Assembly: GCA_004552445.1 (NCBI GenBank)
Contig: SFOJ01000002.1
Coordinates: 21,128-85,127, forward strand
Direction: 5' to 3'
DNA: 64,000 nucleotides
Source: Mollicutes bacterium
GTDB taxonomy: Bacteria; Bacillota_I; Bacilli_A; RF39; UBA660
The notes under the pieces were generated by a model. The model worked only from the letters and a program-made list of their open reading frames with translations. It was not told the DNA's origin and did not search any database. The position numbers and the translations under genes were made by a program. Shown here piece after piece: positions 8,598 through 17,444 of this stretch. How positions within the stretch are numbered: the stretch's first letter is position 1; the number at the start of each line of letters is the position of its first letter.

Positions 8598-10449
8598 TGA
8601 AGAAATAATTGATAAAAAACAAGAAAAAACAAATAAAAAAGAAGCTAAAAAAGTTCAAAAAGAAAAATTACGTGTCTTAAAAGAAGAGGCAAAGAAAATA
8701 AAAAAAGAACAAAAAGAATTTGATAAAGCTATACGTAAAAATATAGTTTTAACACCATGGACTAAATATTATAAAAATGGAGTAAGTGAACACTTAAAGT
8801 ATCCAAATGGTACAATGGTAGGATACTTATTAGAAGCAGTAGCAAGATATCCAGAAGATATAGCAATTGAATATTATGGAAGAACTTATACATATAGAGC
8901 ATTCTATGAAATGATAAGAGATACAGCCAAATCATTAAAAGCAGAAGGTGTAAAAGAAGGAGATAAAATAGCAATATTTATGCCAAATACACCTCAAGCA
9001 GTAATGATGTTTTATGCTGCAAATATGATAGGAGCAGTTGCTGCATTAATACACCCAATGTCAGCAGAAAATGAAATACAAGATTATTTAAATACATCAG
9101 GAGCAACTTTTCTTTTAACTTTAGACTTAATATATGAAAAAATACATAATATTGTAGACAATACAAAAGTAAATAAGATAGTTGTAGCATCAGTTGGAGA
9201 AAGTTTAAAAAATATTAAAAAGTTCTTATATAAATTTAAAAGTAGAGGAACTGTACCAAAGATAGAACTTTCTGATGATATTATGACTTGGAAAGAATTT
9301 ATTAATTATGGATATGATTATGAAGGAGAAGTTGCATGCCTTAAAGGACCAAATGACCCAGCGGTTATTCTGTATAGTGGTGGAACAAGTGGTAAGCCAA
9401 AAGGAATACTTTTATCTAATCTTAACTTCAATGCTTTAGCACTTACATGCCATAAAATGATAGAACAATCAGGTAATAAAGAATCAATACTTGCATTATT
9501 ACCTATATTCCATGGCTTTGGTTTAGGAGTATGTATTCATACAACACTATGCTGCGGTATGAGAGTAGTATTAATACCAAAATTCTCACCAAAAGAATTT
9601 GGTCATTTACTTCACAAACATGAAATATCTATTGTATGTGCAGTACCATCACTTTATGAAAGCATGACTAAGATGAAGCTGGGAAAACATGATTTATCAC
9701 ATTTAAAATGTGCGATTAGTGGTGGAGACTTCATGTCAAGAGATTTAAAAGATAAAGTTGATACATATCTTAAAGAACACGGAAGTACTGCAGAAGTAAG
9801 AGTTGGATATGGTCTTACAGAAGCAAGCGCAGCAATTTGTGCTACACCAACTGGAGAATATAGAGAAGGTTCAATTGGAATTCCATTCCCTGATACATAT
9901 ACTAAAATAGTAAAAGTTGGAACACATGACACTGTACCATATGGAGAAGATGGTGAAATATGTATAAGCGGACCTACAGTAATGATGGGATACTTAAATA
10001 ATTTAGAAGAAACAATTCAAACCCTTCAAGTACATAAAGATGGAAGAACTTGGTTACATACTGGAGATGTTGGATGTATGGATAAGGATGGATTTATTTA
10101 TTTCAAACAAAGAGTTAAAAGAATAATAATTTCAAATGGATACAACTTATATCCATCACATATAGAAACAATAATAAATCAACATCCAGCTGTATTCACA
10201 AGTACAGTAATTGGAATACCACATCCAAGAAAAACACAAGTAGCAAAAGCATTTATAGTTCTAAAAGAAGGATATAAACCAAGTAAAGATTTAGAAAAAG
10301 ATATAAGAAAGCATTGTGAAAAAAATCTTGCTATATATAGTTTACCAGCAGAATATGAATTTAGAGAATCTCTTCCTAAAACTGCTGTTGGAAAAGTAGC
10401 ATATAGAGAACTTGAAAAAGAAGAAATGAATAAGGAGAATAAACAATAA
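8587..10449 (+). CDS. AMP-forming acyl-CoA synthetase/acyl ligase with charged N-terminal extension
   Basis: A 620-residue member of the ANL superfamily, which activates carboxylic acids as acyl-AMP and usually transfers them to CoA. The P-loop YSGGTSGKPKG lies at about 262-272, followed by the GYGLTEAS motif (about 412), the hinge TGDVG and GFIYFKQRVKR (about 490-510), and the C-terminal lysine region LPKTAVGKVAYREL. About 50 residues at the N-terminus are almost all Lys, Glu and short coiled-coil text, which is unusual. The ATG overlaps the stop of the acyltransferase gene and lacks its own clear ribosome site, implying coupling. The substrate chain length cannot be told from sequence. Confidence 0.87.
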   Translation: MKNSEEIIDKKQEKTNKKEAKKVQKEKLRVLKEEAKKIKKEQKEFDKAIRKNIVLTPWTKYYKNGVSEHLKYPNGTMVGYLLEAVARYPEDIAIEYYGRTYTYRAFYEMIRDTAKSLKAEGVKEGDKIAIFMPNTPQAVMMFYAANMIGAVAALIHPMSAENEIQDYLNTSGATFLLTLDLIYEKIHNIVDNTKVNKIVVASVGESLKNIKKFLYKFKSRGTVPKIELSDDIMTWKEFINYGYDYEGEVACLKGPNDPAVILYSGGTSGKPKGILLSNLNFNALALTCHKMIEQSGNKESILALLPIFHGFGLGVCIHTTLCCGMRVVLIPKFSPKEFGHLLHKHEISIVCAVPSLYESMTKMKLGKHDLSHLKCAISGGDFMSRDLKDKVDTYLKEHGSTAEVRVGYGLTEASAAICATPTGEYREGSIGIPFPDTYTKIVKVGTHDTVPYGEDGEICISGPTVMMGYLNNLEETIQTLQVHKDGRTWLHTGDVGCMDKDGFIYFKQRVKRIIISNGYNLYPSHIETIINQHPAVFTSTVIGIPHPRKTQVAKAFIVLKEGYKPSKDLEKDIRKHCEKNLAIYSLPAEYEFRESLPKTAVGKVAYRELEKEEMNKENKQ

Positions 10450-10451
10450 GT

Positions 10452-11840
10452 ATGAAAAAGTATGATGTGGCAATTATAGGAGCAGGTCCAGCTGGACTTT
10501 TCTGTGCCTATGAACTTAAAGAAAAAAATCCTGAACTTAAAGTTGCGCTTATTGATAAAGGACATAGGGCAGAAACAAGAATGTGTCCTATGAAAGTAAA
10601 TGGTGGAAAATGTGTAAACTGTAAAGTATGTCAAATATTATCAGGATATGGTGGAGCAGGAACATTTTCAGATGGTAAATTAAACTTTATACCAAAGCTT
10701 GGGAAAAGTGATTTATTTAAGTATATGTCACAATCAGAGGCATACAAGCTTATAGATGATACAGAAGAAATATTTACTAAATTTAAGATGGATAGTGACG
10801 TCTATCCATCAAACATGGATGAAGCAAACGAAATAAAAAAAGAAGTTGCCAAAACAGGAGCTAGACTTTTAGTAATTAAACAGAAACATTTAGGTAGTGA
10901 TAAACTCCCTGGATATATAAAAGAGTTTACTGATTATTTAGAAAATGAAGATGTAGATATTTATGAAAACTCAAACGTTGAAGACATAATTAGTAAAAAA
11001 GAAGATGAACATGAATTAGTAATAGAAAATAAAGAAAATATAATAGCTAAAAACGTAGTTGTAGCTCCAGGAAGAACAGGCGCTAAATGGATACAAGAAC
11101 TAGCTGATAAATATAATATACCATATACAAGCCAAAGCATTGAAATTGGTGTAAGAGTAGAAGTAAGAAAAGAAATATTAGAAGATATTACTAATGTAAT
11201 TTATGACCCAACAATATTTATAAAGACTGATACATATACAGATGAAATAAGGACATTCTGTACTAATCCGGGAGGATTCGTAGCTAAAGAAAACTATTAT
11301 GGATTTATATGTGTAAATGGACACTCATTAAAAGAGATTAAATCAAATAATTCCAACTTTGCATTTATTAGTAAAGTTGGTCTTACTGAACCAGTAACAA
11401 ACACAAGACTATATGGAGAAAGTATTGCTAGAATTGCAAATACTTTAGGTGATGGAAAGCCAATAATTCAATCACTTAGAGATTTAAAAAAAGGAAGAAG
11501 AAGTGAATGGAAAAGAATAAATAAAGGATTTATAGAACCAACTCTTAAAGATTGTGTAGCAGGAGATTTATCTTTAGTTCTTCCTCATAGAATAGTTACA
11601 AACATATTAGAAGGTTTAGAAAAACTAGATAAGATAATACCTGGTGTTAATAATGATGAAACATTACTTTATGGACCAGAAATAAAATTTTTTAGTAACG
11701 AAATAGATACTAATAACAAATTTAAATTAGATAATTATAATATATATTTTGTTGGAGATGGAGCAGGTAAAGCAGGAAATATTGTTACTGCAGCTGCAAC
11801 AGGACTAGTCGCAGCAAGAGATATAATAGAAAGAAAATAA
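10452..11840 (+). CDS. FAD-dependent dehydrogenase (COG2509 family)
   Basis: A 462-residue flavoprotein. The dinucleotide fold GAGPAGLFCAYEL (about 9-21) opens the protein. A cysteine-rich segment MCPMKVNGGKCVNCKVC follows, then GYGGAGTFSDGKLN, characteristic of COG2509 uncharacterised FAD dehydrogenases. The C-terminal FAD motif is YFVGDGAGKAGNIVTAA. The cysteines could bind an Fe-S centre or act in redox, but this is inference. It starts two bases after the acyl ligase stop; AAGGAG lies 14 bases before the ATG. It is the third gene of the acyltransferase-ligase-flavoprotein run, suggesting a shared pathway on an acyl substrate that is reduced or oxidised. Confidence 0.85.
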   Translation: MKKYDVAIIGAGPAGLFCAYELKEKNPELKVALIDKGHRAETRMCPMKVNGGKCVNCKVCQILSGYGGAGTFSDGKLNFIPKLGKSDLFKYMSQSEAYKLIDDTEEIFTKFKMDSDVYPSNMDEANEIKKEVAKTGARLLVIKQKHLGSDKLPGYIKEFTDYLENEDVDIYENSNVEDIISKKEDEHELVIENKENIIAKNVVVAPGRTGAKWIQELADKYNIPYTSQSIEIGVRVEVRKEILEDITNVIYDPTIFIKTDTYTDEIRTFCTNPGGFVAKENYYGFICVNGHSLKEIKSNNSNFAFISKVGLTEPVTNTRLYGESIARIANTLGDGKPIIQSLRDLKKGRRSEWKRINKGFIEPTLKDCVAGDLSLVLPHRIVTNILEGLEKLDKIIPGVNNDETLLYGPEIKFFSNEIDTNNKFKLDNYNIYFVGDGAGKAGNIVTAAATGLVAARDIIERK

Positions 11841-11877
11841 AAAAATAAATTTTGGGTTTATTATAGTTATAATATTA

Positions 11878-12234
11878 TTGGTTTTAGAAACATCATATAT
11901 AGCATATGATAAATTCATAGATAAAAATGAACCAAATATTGATTGTGCACAAGGAAGTGGAGAAGCTAATTTTTATATTTTAACTGCAGATGGTTCTGTT
12001 TATAAAATTATAGATGAAATGGATAAAATAAAATCAAATAAAGAATATAAAGGAACATTAAAAAATATCGGAATTAAAAATGCAACACAAATTGCTGTGA
12101 CAGATAATTTTTCATTAAATGATAATGCATTTGTTATTTCACCAACCGTATATATTAAAACATCAGATAATCAAATATTTACTGATAAGTTATTACTAGA
12201 TAATGAAGCAATAGTAGAAGTTATTGAAAAATAA
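11878..12234 (+). CDS. membrane-anchored hypothetical protein with no clear start codon
   Basis: I do not recognise this family. The frame is open from 11830 to the TAA at 12232-12234. Upstream of the only conventional start (TTG 11878) it encodes KKINFGFIIVIILLVL, a typical N-terminal membrane anchor preceded by Lys residues, but no ATG, GTG or TTG precedes that segment and no ribosome site is visible. The remaining part reads ILTADGSVYKIIDEM and later FVISPTVYIKT, resembling a small extracytoplasmic beta domain. A lost start codon (small deletion just after the flavoprotein stop) or a non-standard start such as ATA or ATT are the likely explanations. The boundary given here is therefore a minimum. 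Confidence 0.45.
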   Translation: MVLETSYIAYDKFIDKNEPNIDCAQGSGEANFYILTADGSVYKIIDEMDKIKSNKEYKGTLKNIGIKNATQIAVTDNFSLNDNAFVISPTVYIKTSDNQIFTDKLLLDNEAIVEVIEK

Positions 12235-12245
12235 ATTATATGTAT

Positions 12246-12273
12246 AAAAAACTATATTTTTATAGTTTTTTTA
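12246..12273 (+). terminator. intrinsic terminator before parA
   Basis: AAAAAACTATA (12246-12256) pairs with TATAGTTTTTT (12261-12271), loop TTTT, followed by more T. It closes the 7.7-12.2 kb transcription unit and could work in both directions. Confidence 0.75.
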
Positions 12274-12358
12274 TTTTCTTTTTTAATATTTGTAGTTTTA
12301 TATTTTCAAAAAAATTAATATATGTTAAAATATTACATAGATAAGAGAGGTAACTATC

Positions 12359-13147
12359 GTGGGAAAAATAATATCATTAGTAAATCAAAAAGGTGGAGTA
12401 GGCAAGACAACAACAAGTATAAATTTATCAAGTTCCCTAGGGCACTTAGGTAAAAAAGTTTTACTAATTGACTTAGATCCACAAAGTAACAGTACAACTG
12501 GACTTGGGATAGATAGAGGTAAAATCAAAAAAAGTATTTATAATGTTATAATGGGCGAATGTGATATAAAAGAAACAATTATAAAAACACCATTTAAAAA
12601 TTTAAGTATAATTCCTGCATTAATAGATTTAGCAGGTGTAGATATAGAGTTAATTCAAATAAGTGTACAAGATAAAGAATTTATAATTACAGAACAATTA
12701 AAAAAACAATTAGATACAATTAGAGATAGATACGATTATATAATTATAGATTGTCCACCAAACTTAGGTATATTAACAACTAATGCACTAGCTGCATCAG
12801 ATTCAGTATTAATACCTATTCAATGTGAATATTACTCATTAGAAGGAGTTAATCAATTATTACATACAGTTCTTAGAATCCAACAAAAAGTTAACTCAAA
12901 TTTAGATATAGAGGGAGTTTTATTAACAATGCTAGATGGAAGAACATTACTAGGTTTAGAAGTAGTAGAAGATGTACGTAAATTCTTTAATGAAAAAGTG
13001 TTTAGTACAATCATTCCAAGATTAGTTAAACTAGTTGAAGCACCATCACATGGAAAACCAATACTAGAATATGATCCAAAAAGTAAAGGTGCCCTAGCAT
13101 ATTTAAATTTAGCCAAAGAGGTGATTGAAAGAAATGGAAACAAATAA
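12359..13147 (+). CDS. parA: chromosome partitioning ATPase ParA (Soj)
   Basis: A 262-residue deviant Walker ATPase that binds DNA non-specifically and drives ParB-parS positioning. The P-loop QKGGVGKTTT is at about 9-18, the A' motif LLIDLDPQSN at about 35-44, and the Walker B IIIDCPPNLG at about 125. GTG start at 12359 with GAGAGG eight bases upstream. It overlaps parB by 14 bases. The parA-parB-DUF951-ychF order is that of the origin region of many Firmicutes, pointing to the chromosomal Soj system and not a plasmid copy. Confidence 0.95.
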   Translation: MGKIISLVNQKGGVGKTTTSINLSSSLGHLGKKVLLIDLDPQSNSTTGLGIDRGKIKKSIYNVIMGECDIKETIIKTPFKNLSIIPALIDLAGVDIELIQISVQDKEFIITEQLKKQLDTIRDRYDYIIIDCPPNLGILTTNALAASDSVLIPIQCEYYSLEGVNQLLHTVLRIQQKVNSNLDIEGVLLTMLDGRTLLGLEVVEDVRKFFNEKVFSTIIPRLVKLVEAPSHGKPILEYDPKSKGALAYLNLAKEVIERNGNK

Positions 13148-14027
13148 GAGAAAAGCATTAGGAAGAGGTTTAGAACAATTATTTAGTAATGAATCATTAT
13201 ATGTAAATCCAATTGACCCAATTGAAGAGATAGTTGAAAACACACCAAAAGAAGATATTGTTGAATTAAATGTAAGTGAACTTAGAAGTAACCCATATCA
13301 ACCAAGAAAAACTTTTGAACAAGAAAAATTAGTAGAATTAGCTAATTCAATAAAAGAGTTTGGCGTTCTTGAACCAATTATTGTTAAGAAGACTATAAAA
13401 GGTTACGAAATAGTAGCTGGAGAAAGAAGAAAAAAAGCATGTGAATTAGTTGGAGTAGAAAAAATACCAGCTATTATAAAAGATTTCAGTGATGAAGAAA
13501 TGATGCAAATAGCTCTTCTTGAAAATATACAACGTGAAGATTTATCAGCTATAGAGGAAGCAGAAGCATATGCTAATTTAATCAAAGCATTAAATATAAC
13601 TCAAGAACAACTAGCTAACAAAATAGGTAAAAGTAGAAGTTATATAACAAATATGCTTGGACTTTTAAATCTTCCAGAATCAGTTAAGAATGATATATTA
13701 CATGGATTAATATCAATGGGACATGCTAAAGTATTAAGTAAACTTGAAAATGAAGAATTAATTTTAGAACTTGCTGAAAAAGTTAAATTAGAGCATTTAT
13801 CAGTACGTGCTTTAGAAGCATTAGCTCAAAATCCAAATTTTAAAAGAAAAAATGAAATTATAAAAATTAAACCGGTTAATAATTATGGTTATGTTGAAGA
13901 AGCAATGAGAGATGCTATTGGTAGTAGAGTTAAAATTAAAAATAAAAAAATAATCATTCCGTTTAATAGTGATAAGGACTTAGAAAGAGTTTTAGAAATA
14001 TTAAATATAGAAGTGAAAGTTGATTAA
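13134..14027 (+). CDS. parB: chromosome partitioning protein ParB (Spo0J)
   Basis: A 297-residue CTP-dependent DNA clamp that loads at parS. An N-terminal LGRGLEQLF, ParA-contact type, precedes the ParB/Srx domain with NPYQPRKTF and the CTP-binding box AGERRKKACELVG (about 98-110). The helix-turn-helix region includes QEQLANKIGKSRSYITNML. The C-terminal dimer domain is short and basic. The ATG at 13134 is preferred over an upstream TTG (13125), because AGAGG lies at 13117-13121, too close to the TTG. No parS palindrome (TGTTTCACGTGAAACA-like) was noticed in the window. Confidence 0.95.
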   Translation: METNKRKALGRGLEQLFSNESLYVNPIDPIEEIVENTPKEDIVELNVSELRSNPYQPRKTFEQEKLVELANSIKEFGVLEPIIVKKTIKGYEIVAGERRKKACELVGVEKIPAIIKDFSDEEMMQIALLENIQREDLSAIEEAEAYANLIKALNITQEQLANKIGKSRSYITNMLGLLNLPESVKNDILHGLISMGHAKVLSKLENEELILELAEKVKLEHLSVRALEALAQNPNFKRKNEIIKIKPVNNYGYVEEAMRDAIGSRVKIKNKKIIIPFNSDKDLERVLEILNIEVKVD

Positions 14028-14028
14028 A

Positions 14029-14214
14029 ATGAATAAAGAGTATAAAATAGGAAGCAAAGTTATTATGAAAAAACCACACCCATGTGGAACAAACCTATGG
14101 GAAATTACACGAGTTGGTGTTGATATCAAAATAAAATGCATTAAATGTGGTAGAAGCATAATGATGGATAGAATTGAATTTGATAAAAAACTAAAGAAAG
14201 TTGAGGAAATTTAA
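14029..14214 (+). CDS. DUF951 family protein
   Basis: A 61-residue protein with the family's signature KPHPCGTNLWEITRVG and the cysteine pair IKCIKCGRSIMM. DUF951 proteins (YyzM in Bacillus) lie between parB and ychF in many Firmicutes; the same position here supports the call. The function is unknown; the CPHPCG and CxxCG parts suggest metal or nucleic acid binding. The ATG at 14029 stands one base after the parB stop, so translation is probably coupled. The stop overlaps the ATG of the next gene (TAATG). Confidence 0.88.
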   Translation: MNKEYKIGSKVIMKKPHPCGTNLWEITRVGVDIKIKCIKCGRSIMMDRIEFDKKLKKVEEI

Positions 14215-15746
14215 TGTTTAAAAAGAAATTAAAATTAAGTCCTATAATGAGCTTTATAATTTTAATCTTTGTAATAATACTTTTAAGTGGTTTTCTACAT
14301 TTACTTAACACTCAAGGTGAGTATACAACAGTTAATAAAGTATCAAGTGAACTTATTAATAATGTAGTTGAAGTAAAAAGTTTATTTAGTACTAAAGGAA
14401 TTAAACATATTATAACAACAGCCGTTAATGGATTTGTTAACTTTGAACCATTAGGTGCACTTATAATTGTACTTATAGGAGTAGGAGTTTTAGAAAAATC
14501 AGGATTCATGAAAACATTTTTCACGATACTGACTAGAAACTCAAAGAGATATACAATAACATATATATTGGTATTCTTAAGTTTAATATTCTCATTATTA
14601 GGTAAAGTCGGATTTGTAGTTATGTTGCCAATAGGTGCATTATTATTTAAATATGGAAGAAGAAATCCACTTGGAGGAATTGTAGCATCGTTTGCATCAC
14701 TTTCATTTGGATATGGAATAAATGTATTCTTATCAGCAAATGATAGTACACTGTTAACAATGACATTAAATGCAGCAAATGTAACAGATCCAAAATATAA
14801 AATTGGAGTATTCTTCGCATTATTTATAATGATAGTAGTATTAATAATAACATCTATAGTATTTACTCATATTACAGAGAAAATAATAATGCCAAAGTTA
14901 CCAAGAATAGAAACTGAAGAAGAAGAAGTAAAAATCACAAATAGAGAATTAAGAGGATTAATTATAGGAATAGGTGCTGGATTCTTATATACATTAATAA
15001 TTATTTATATGATAATTCCAGGATTACCTTTATCAGGAGTATTACTTGATTCAAGTAGTACAAAATATATAGATATGCTTTTCGGAGTAAATTCTATGTT
15101 TAATAAAGGATTCATATTTATAATTACATTATTATTTGTAATAATAGGACTTGGATATGGATTAATGACAAAAACAATAAAAAATAATAATGATATAGCA
15201 GAAAGCTTAGGTTATTCATTAGATGGAATTGGAAGTATATTGGTACTACTATTCTTTGCATCATTATTTATTAATATTTATGATGAAAGTGGAATAGGAA
15301 TGGTATTAGTAGCTTGGACATCTAAAATAATAGGTGGACTTAAGTTTTCAGGAATTGGACTAATATTAACAGTATTTGCACTAGTAGCATTAGTTAATAT
15401 ATTCTGTCCAAGTTCAACATTAAAATGGAGTATGCTATCAGGAAATACAGTAACAGTATTAATGACAGAAAGTATTAGTCCAGAATTTGCCCAAATAATT
15501 TTCTCGGCAGCAGATTCAGTAACTAAAGGACTTACACCATTATTTATGTACTATGTAATATATATAGCATTCTTAGAAAAATATAATAAAAGCAATGAAA
15601 CAATAACACTATTTGGTAGTACGAAATATATGATACCATATGCAACATATATAACAGTTATTTGGGCAGTAGTATTAGTAGCATGGTATTTAATCGGACT
15701 ACCTATAGGAATTAATACATTACCGGGGGTAACATATGGCGCTTAA
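14214..15746 (+). CDS. AbgT-family transporter
   Basis: A 510-residue inner membrane transporter with about 12 hydrophobic segments. The features fit AbgT (p-aminobenzoyl-glutamate or drug exporter family): NFEPLGALIIVLIGVGVLE after the first segment, GRRNPLGGIVASFA, and NIFCPSSTLKWSM late in the protein. Members take up p-aminobenzoyl-glutamate or export sulfonamides; the substrate here is unknown. The ATG overlaps the DUF951 stop and has GAGG upstream. Its 3' end overlaps ychF by 11 bases. Its place between DUF951 and ychF is unusual, as these two are commonly adjacent. Confidence 0.8.
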   Translation: MFKKKLKLSPIMSFIILIFVIILLSGFLHLLNTQGEYTTVNKVSSELINNVVEVKSLFSTKGIKHIITTAVNGFVNFEPLGALIIVLIGVGVLEKSGFMKTFFTILTRNSKRYTITYILVFLSLIFSLLGKVGFVVMLPIGALLFKYGRRNPLGGIVASFASLSFGYGINVFLSANDSTLLTMTLNAANVTDPKYKIGVFFALFIMIVVLIITSIVFTHITEKIIMPKLPRIETEEEEVKITNRELRGLIIGIGAGFLYTLIIIYMIIPGLPLSGVLLDSSSTKYIDMLFGVNSMFNKGFIFIITLLFVIIGLGYGLMTKTIKNNNDIAESLGYSLDGIGSILVLLFFASLFINIYDESGIGMVLVAWTSKIIGGLKFSGIGLILTVFALVALVNIFCPSSTLKWSMLSGNTVTVLMTESISPEFAQIIFSAADSVTKGLTPLFMYYVIYIAFLEKYNKSNETITLFGSTKYMIPYATYITVIWAVVLVAWYLIGLPIGINTLPGVTYGA

Positions 15747-16842
15747 AGCAGGAATTATAGGTCTTCCAAACGTAGGAAAAAGTACATTATTTAACGCAAT
15801 AACAAAAAAGAATATCTTAGCAGCAAACTATCCATTCGCAACAATAGATCCAAATGTTGGAGTAGTTACTGTACCAGATAAAAGATTAGAAACATTAAAT
15901 GAAATGTATATGCCAGAAAGAGTAATACCAACTCAATATGAATTTATTGATATAGCTGGCTTAGTAAAAGGAGCTTCAACAGGAGAAGGTTTAGGAAATA
16001 AATTTCTAGCAAACATTCGTGAAGTTGATGCAATTGTACAAGTAGTAAGATGTTTTGAAAATAAAGATATTATTCACGTAGAAGGTAATATTGATCCAGT
16101 AAGAGATATAGAGATAGTTAATTATGAACTTATTTTAAGTGATCTTGAAATAGTTGAAGGAAGATTGTCTAGAATAGAAAAAAAAGCAGTAACATCAAAT
16201 GATAAAGAAGCACTTTATGAAGTAGCACTTCTAAAAAAACTAAAAGAAATATTAAGTAGTGGAAAAATGCTTAGATTAGAAACATTTGATGAAAAAGAAA
16301 ATAAATTAATTAAAACATATAATCTAATAACACAAAAGCCATTCATTTATTTAGCAAACGTATCAGAAGAAGATTTACTATCCAAAGACAATGAATATGT
16401 AAATAAAGTACGTGAATACGCTTCTAAAGAAAATGCAAGTGTAGTACTTATGTGTGCTAAAATAGAAAGTGAACTTTCAGAGTTAGATGAAGAATCTAAA
16501 CAAGAATTTTTAAGAGATTTAGGAATTCAAAATAGTGGTTTAGATCAATTAATTCATAACACATATCATCTACTTGGCCTTAAAACATTCTTTACAGTAG
16601 GTAAAGATGAAGTAAGAGCATGGACATTTAAAGATGGAATGAAAGCACCTGAATGTGCAGGACTTATTCATACTGACTTTGAACGTGGATTCATAAAAGC
16701 AGAAGTAATGAGTTATGAAGACTTAGTAAATTATGGAAGTGAATTAAAAGTAAAAGAAGCAGGTAAAGCAAGACTTGAAGGAAAAGAATATATTATGCAA
16801 GATGGAGATATTTGCTTATTTAGATTTAATGTTACAAAATAG
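15736..16842 (+). CDS. ychF: redox-regulated ATPase YchF (OLA1/EngD)
   Basis: A 368-residue Obg-family P-loop protein that prefers ATP. G1 is GIIGLPNVGKST (about 6-17), G2/G3 include NYPFATIDPNVG and DIAGLVKGAS, and the C-terminal TGS-like domain has FFTVGKDEVRAWTF and DGDICLFRF. Full length and all motifs intact. YchF associates with ribosomes and stress responses, the precise role being unsettled in the literature. It is the last gene of the par operon and is followed by a strong terminator. Confidence 0.96.
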   Translation: MALKAGIIGLPNVGKSTLFNAITKKNILAANYPFATIDPNVGVVTVPDKRLETLNEMYMPERVIPTQYEFIDIAGLVKGASTGEGLGNKFLANIREVDAIVQVVRCFENKDIIHVEGNIDPVRDIEIVNYELILSDLEIVEGRLSRIEKKAVTSNDKEALYEVALLKKLKEILSSGKMLRLETFDEKENKLIKTYNLITQKPFIYLANVSEEDLLSKDNEYVNKVREYASKENASVVLMCAKIESELSELDEESKQEFLRDLGIQNSGLDQLIHNTYHLLGLKTFFTVGKDEVRAWTFKDGMKAPECAGLIHTDFERGFIKAEVMSYEDLVNYGSELKVKEAGKARLEGKEYIMQDGDICLFRFNVTK

Positions 16843-16862
16843 ACCGAAAGGTCTTTTTTTTT
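16841..16862 (+). terminator. intrinsic terminator after ychF
   Basis: AGACC (16841-16845), loop GAAA, GGTCT (16850-16854) followed by eight T. A GNRA loop and long T-run make it a strong plus-strand terminator; it includes the last base of the stop codon and beyond. Confidence 0.9.
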
Positions 16863-16866
16863 GTTT

Positions 16867-16895
16867 AAAAAGGATACTTCTTATGAAGTATCCTT
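16867..16895 (-). terminator. intrinsic terminator of hsp20
   Basis: AAGGATACTTC (16870-16880) and GAAGTATCCTT (16885-16895) form a perfect 11-bp stem, loop TTAT. On the minus strand it is followed by T residues, so it ends the hsp20 transcript. Confidence 0.85.
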
Positions 16896-16906
16896 GTTTT
16901 AATTAC

Positions 16907-17302
16907 TTATTTTATATCAATGAATTTCTTTGATTGTTTTTGTTCTTCTTTAGGGAAGTTTATCTTTAAAACACCGTTATTGAAATGTGCTTCTATAGAG
17001 TCTTCATTAACGTTTCCAACGTTAAATTGTCTTTTGAATGTACCAAATGTTCTTTCTTTACGATAGTAATTTTTATCTTTATCTTCTTTTTCTTCATGTT
17101 TAGTAGCTACAATAGTAAGAATTCCATCATCTAAGTCGATTTTAACATCATCTTTATTAAATCCTGGTACATCCATATCAATATGAATTCTACCACCTTT
17201 TTCATAAATGTCACATTTCATATCATTTCTTGGCATTCTTGACATTGGTACAAAATCATCAAAGAAATCATCTAAATAAAACTTTTCTGGTAATAAACTC
17301 AT
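16907..17302 (-). CDS. Hsp20/alpha-crystallin small heat-shock protein
   Basis: A 131-residue holdase chaperone. The alpha-crystallin domain spans roughly 25-125 with MDVPGFNKDDVKIDLDDGIL and the closing FNNGVLKINFPK (the A-x-x-x-x-G-V-L type motif). A short N-arm FYLDDFFDDF precedes it. The ATG at 17302 lies eight bases after AGGAG; an upstream in-frame ATG at 17311 directly abuts that site and is not likely used. The promoter contains a CIRCE operator, so HrcA repression and heat induction are expected. Confidence 0.93.
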   Translation of the reverse strand: MSLLPEKFYLDDFFDDFVPMSRMPRNDMKCDIYEKGGRIHIDMDVPGFNKDDVKIDLDDGILTIVATKHEEKEDKDKNYYRKERTFGTFKRQFNVGNVNEDSIEAHFNNGVLKINFPKEEQKQSKKFIDIK

Positions 17303-17326
17303 TATTTTCATCTCCTAACAATTATA

Positions 17327-17354
17327 ATTATACTCAATAATTAGCACTTGTCAA
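17327..17354 (-). promoter_or_regulatory. hsp20 promoter
   Basis: On the minus strand TTGACA (17354-17349), a 16-base spacer, and TATAAT (17332-17327). The -35 hexamer lies inside the CIRCE element, so HrcA bound there would block RNA polymerase directly. Confidence 0.8.
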
Positions 17355-17367
17355 TAGCAAGTGCTAA
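17341..17367. promoter_or_regulatory. CIRCE operator (HrcA binding site)
   Basis: TTAGCACTT, nine-base spacer, AAGTGCTAA: the 9-9-9 inverted repeat of the CIRCE element. It differs from the classical form only in the innermost base of each arm (T/A in place of C/G). It covers the -35 region of hsp20 and lies 77 bases before the Coat-F-like gene on the other strand. Confidence 0.93.
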
Positions 17368-17444
17368 TTTTATAAAACTTTTTGGAAAAATTTTACACTA
17401 TTATTATATACACTTTTGTAAATAATATAACTAGGAGGAAAAAA

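Noticed and set aside
10179..10634. Open minus-strand frame of 151 codons across the ligase-flavoprotein junction
   Set aside because: It covers two well-supported plus-strand genes and has no start signal or family features.
12300..14100. parS site near parAB
   Set aside because: No TGTTTCACGTGAAACA-like palindrome was noticed here or elsewhere in the window, though a degenerate site could be missed by eye.
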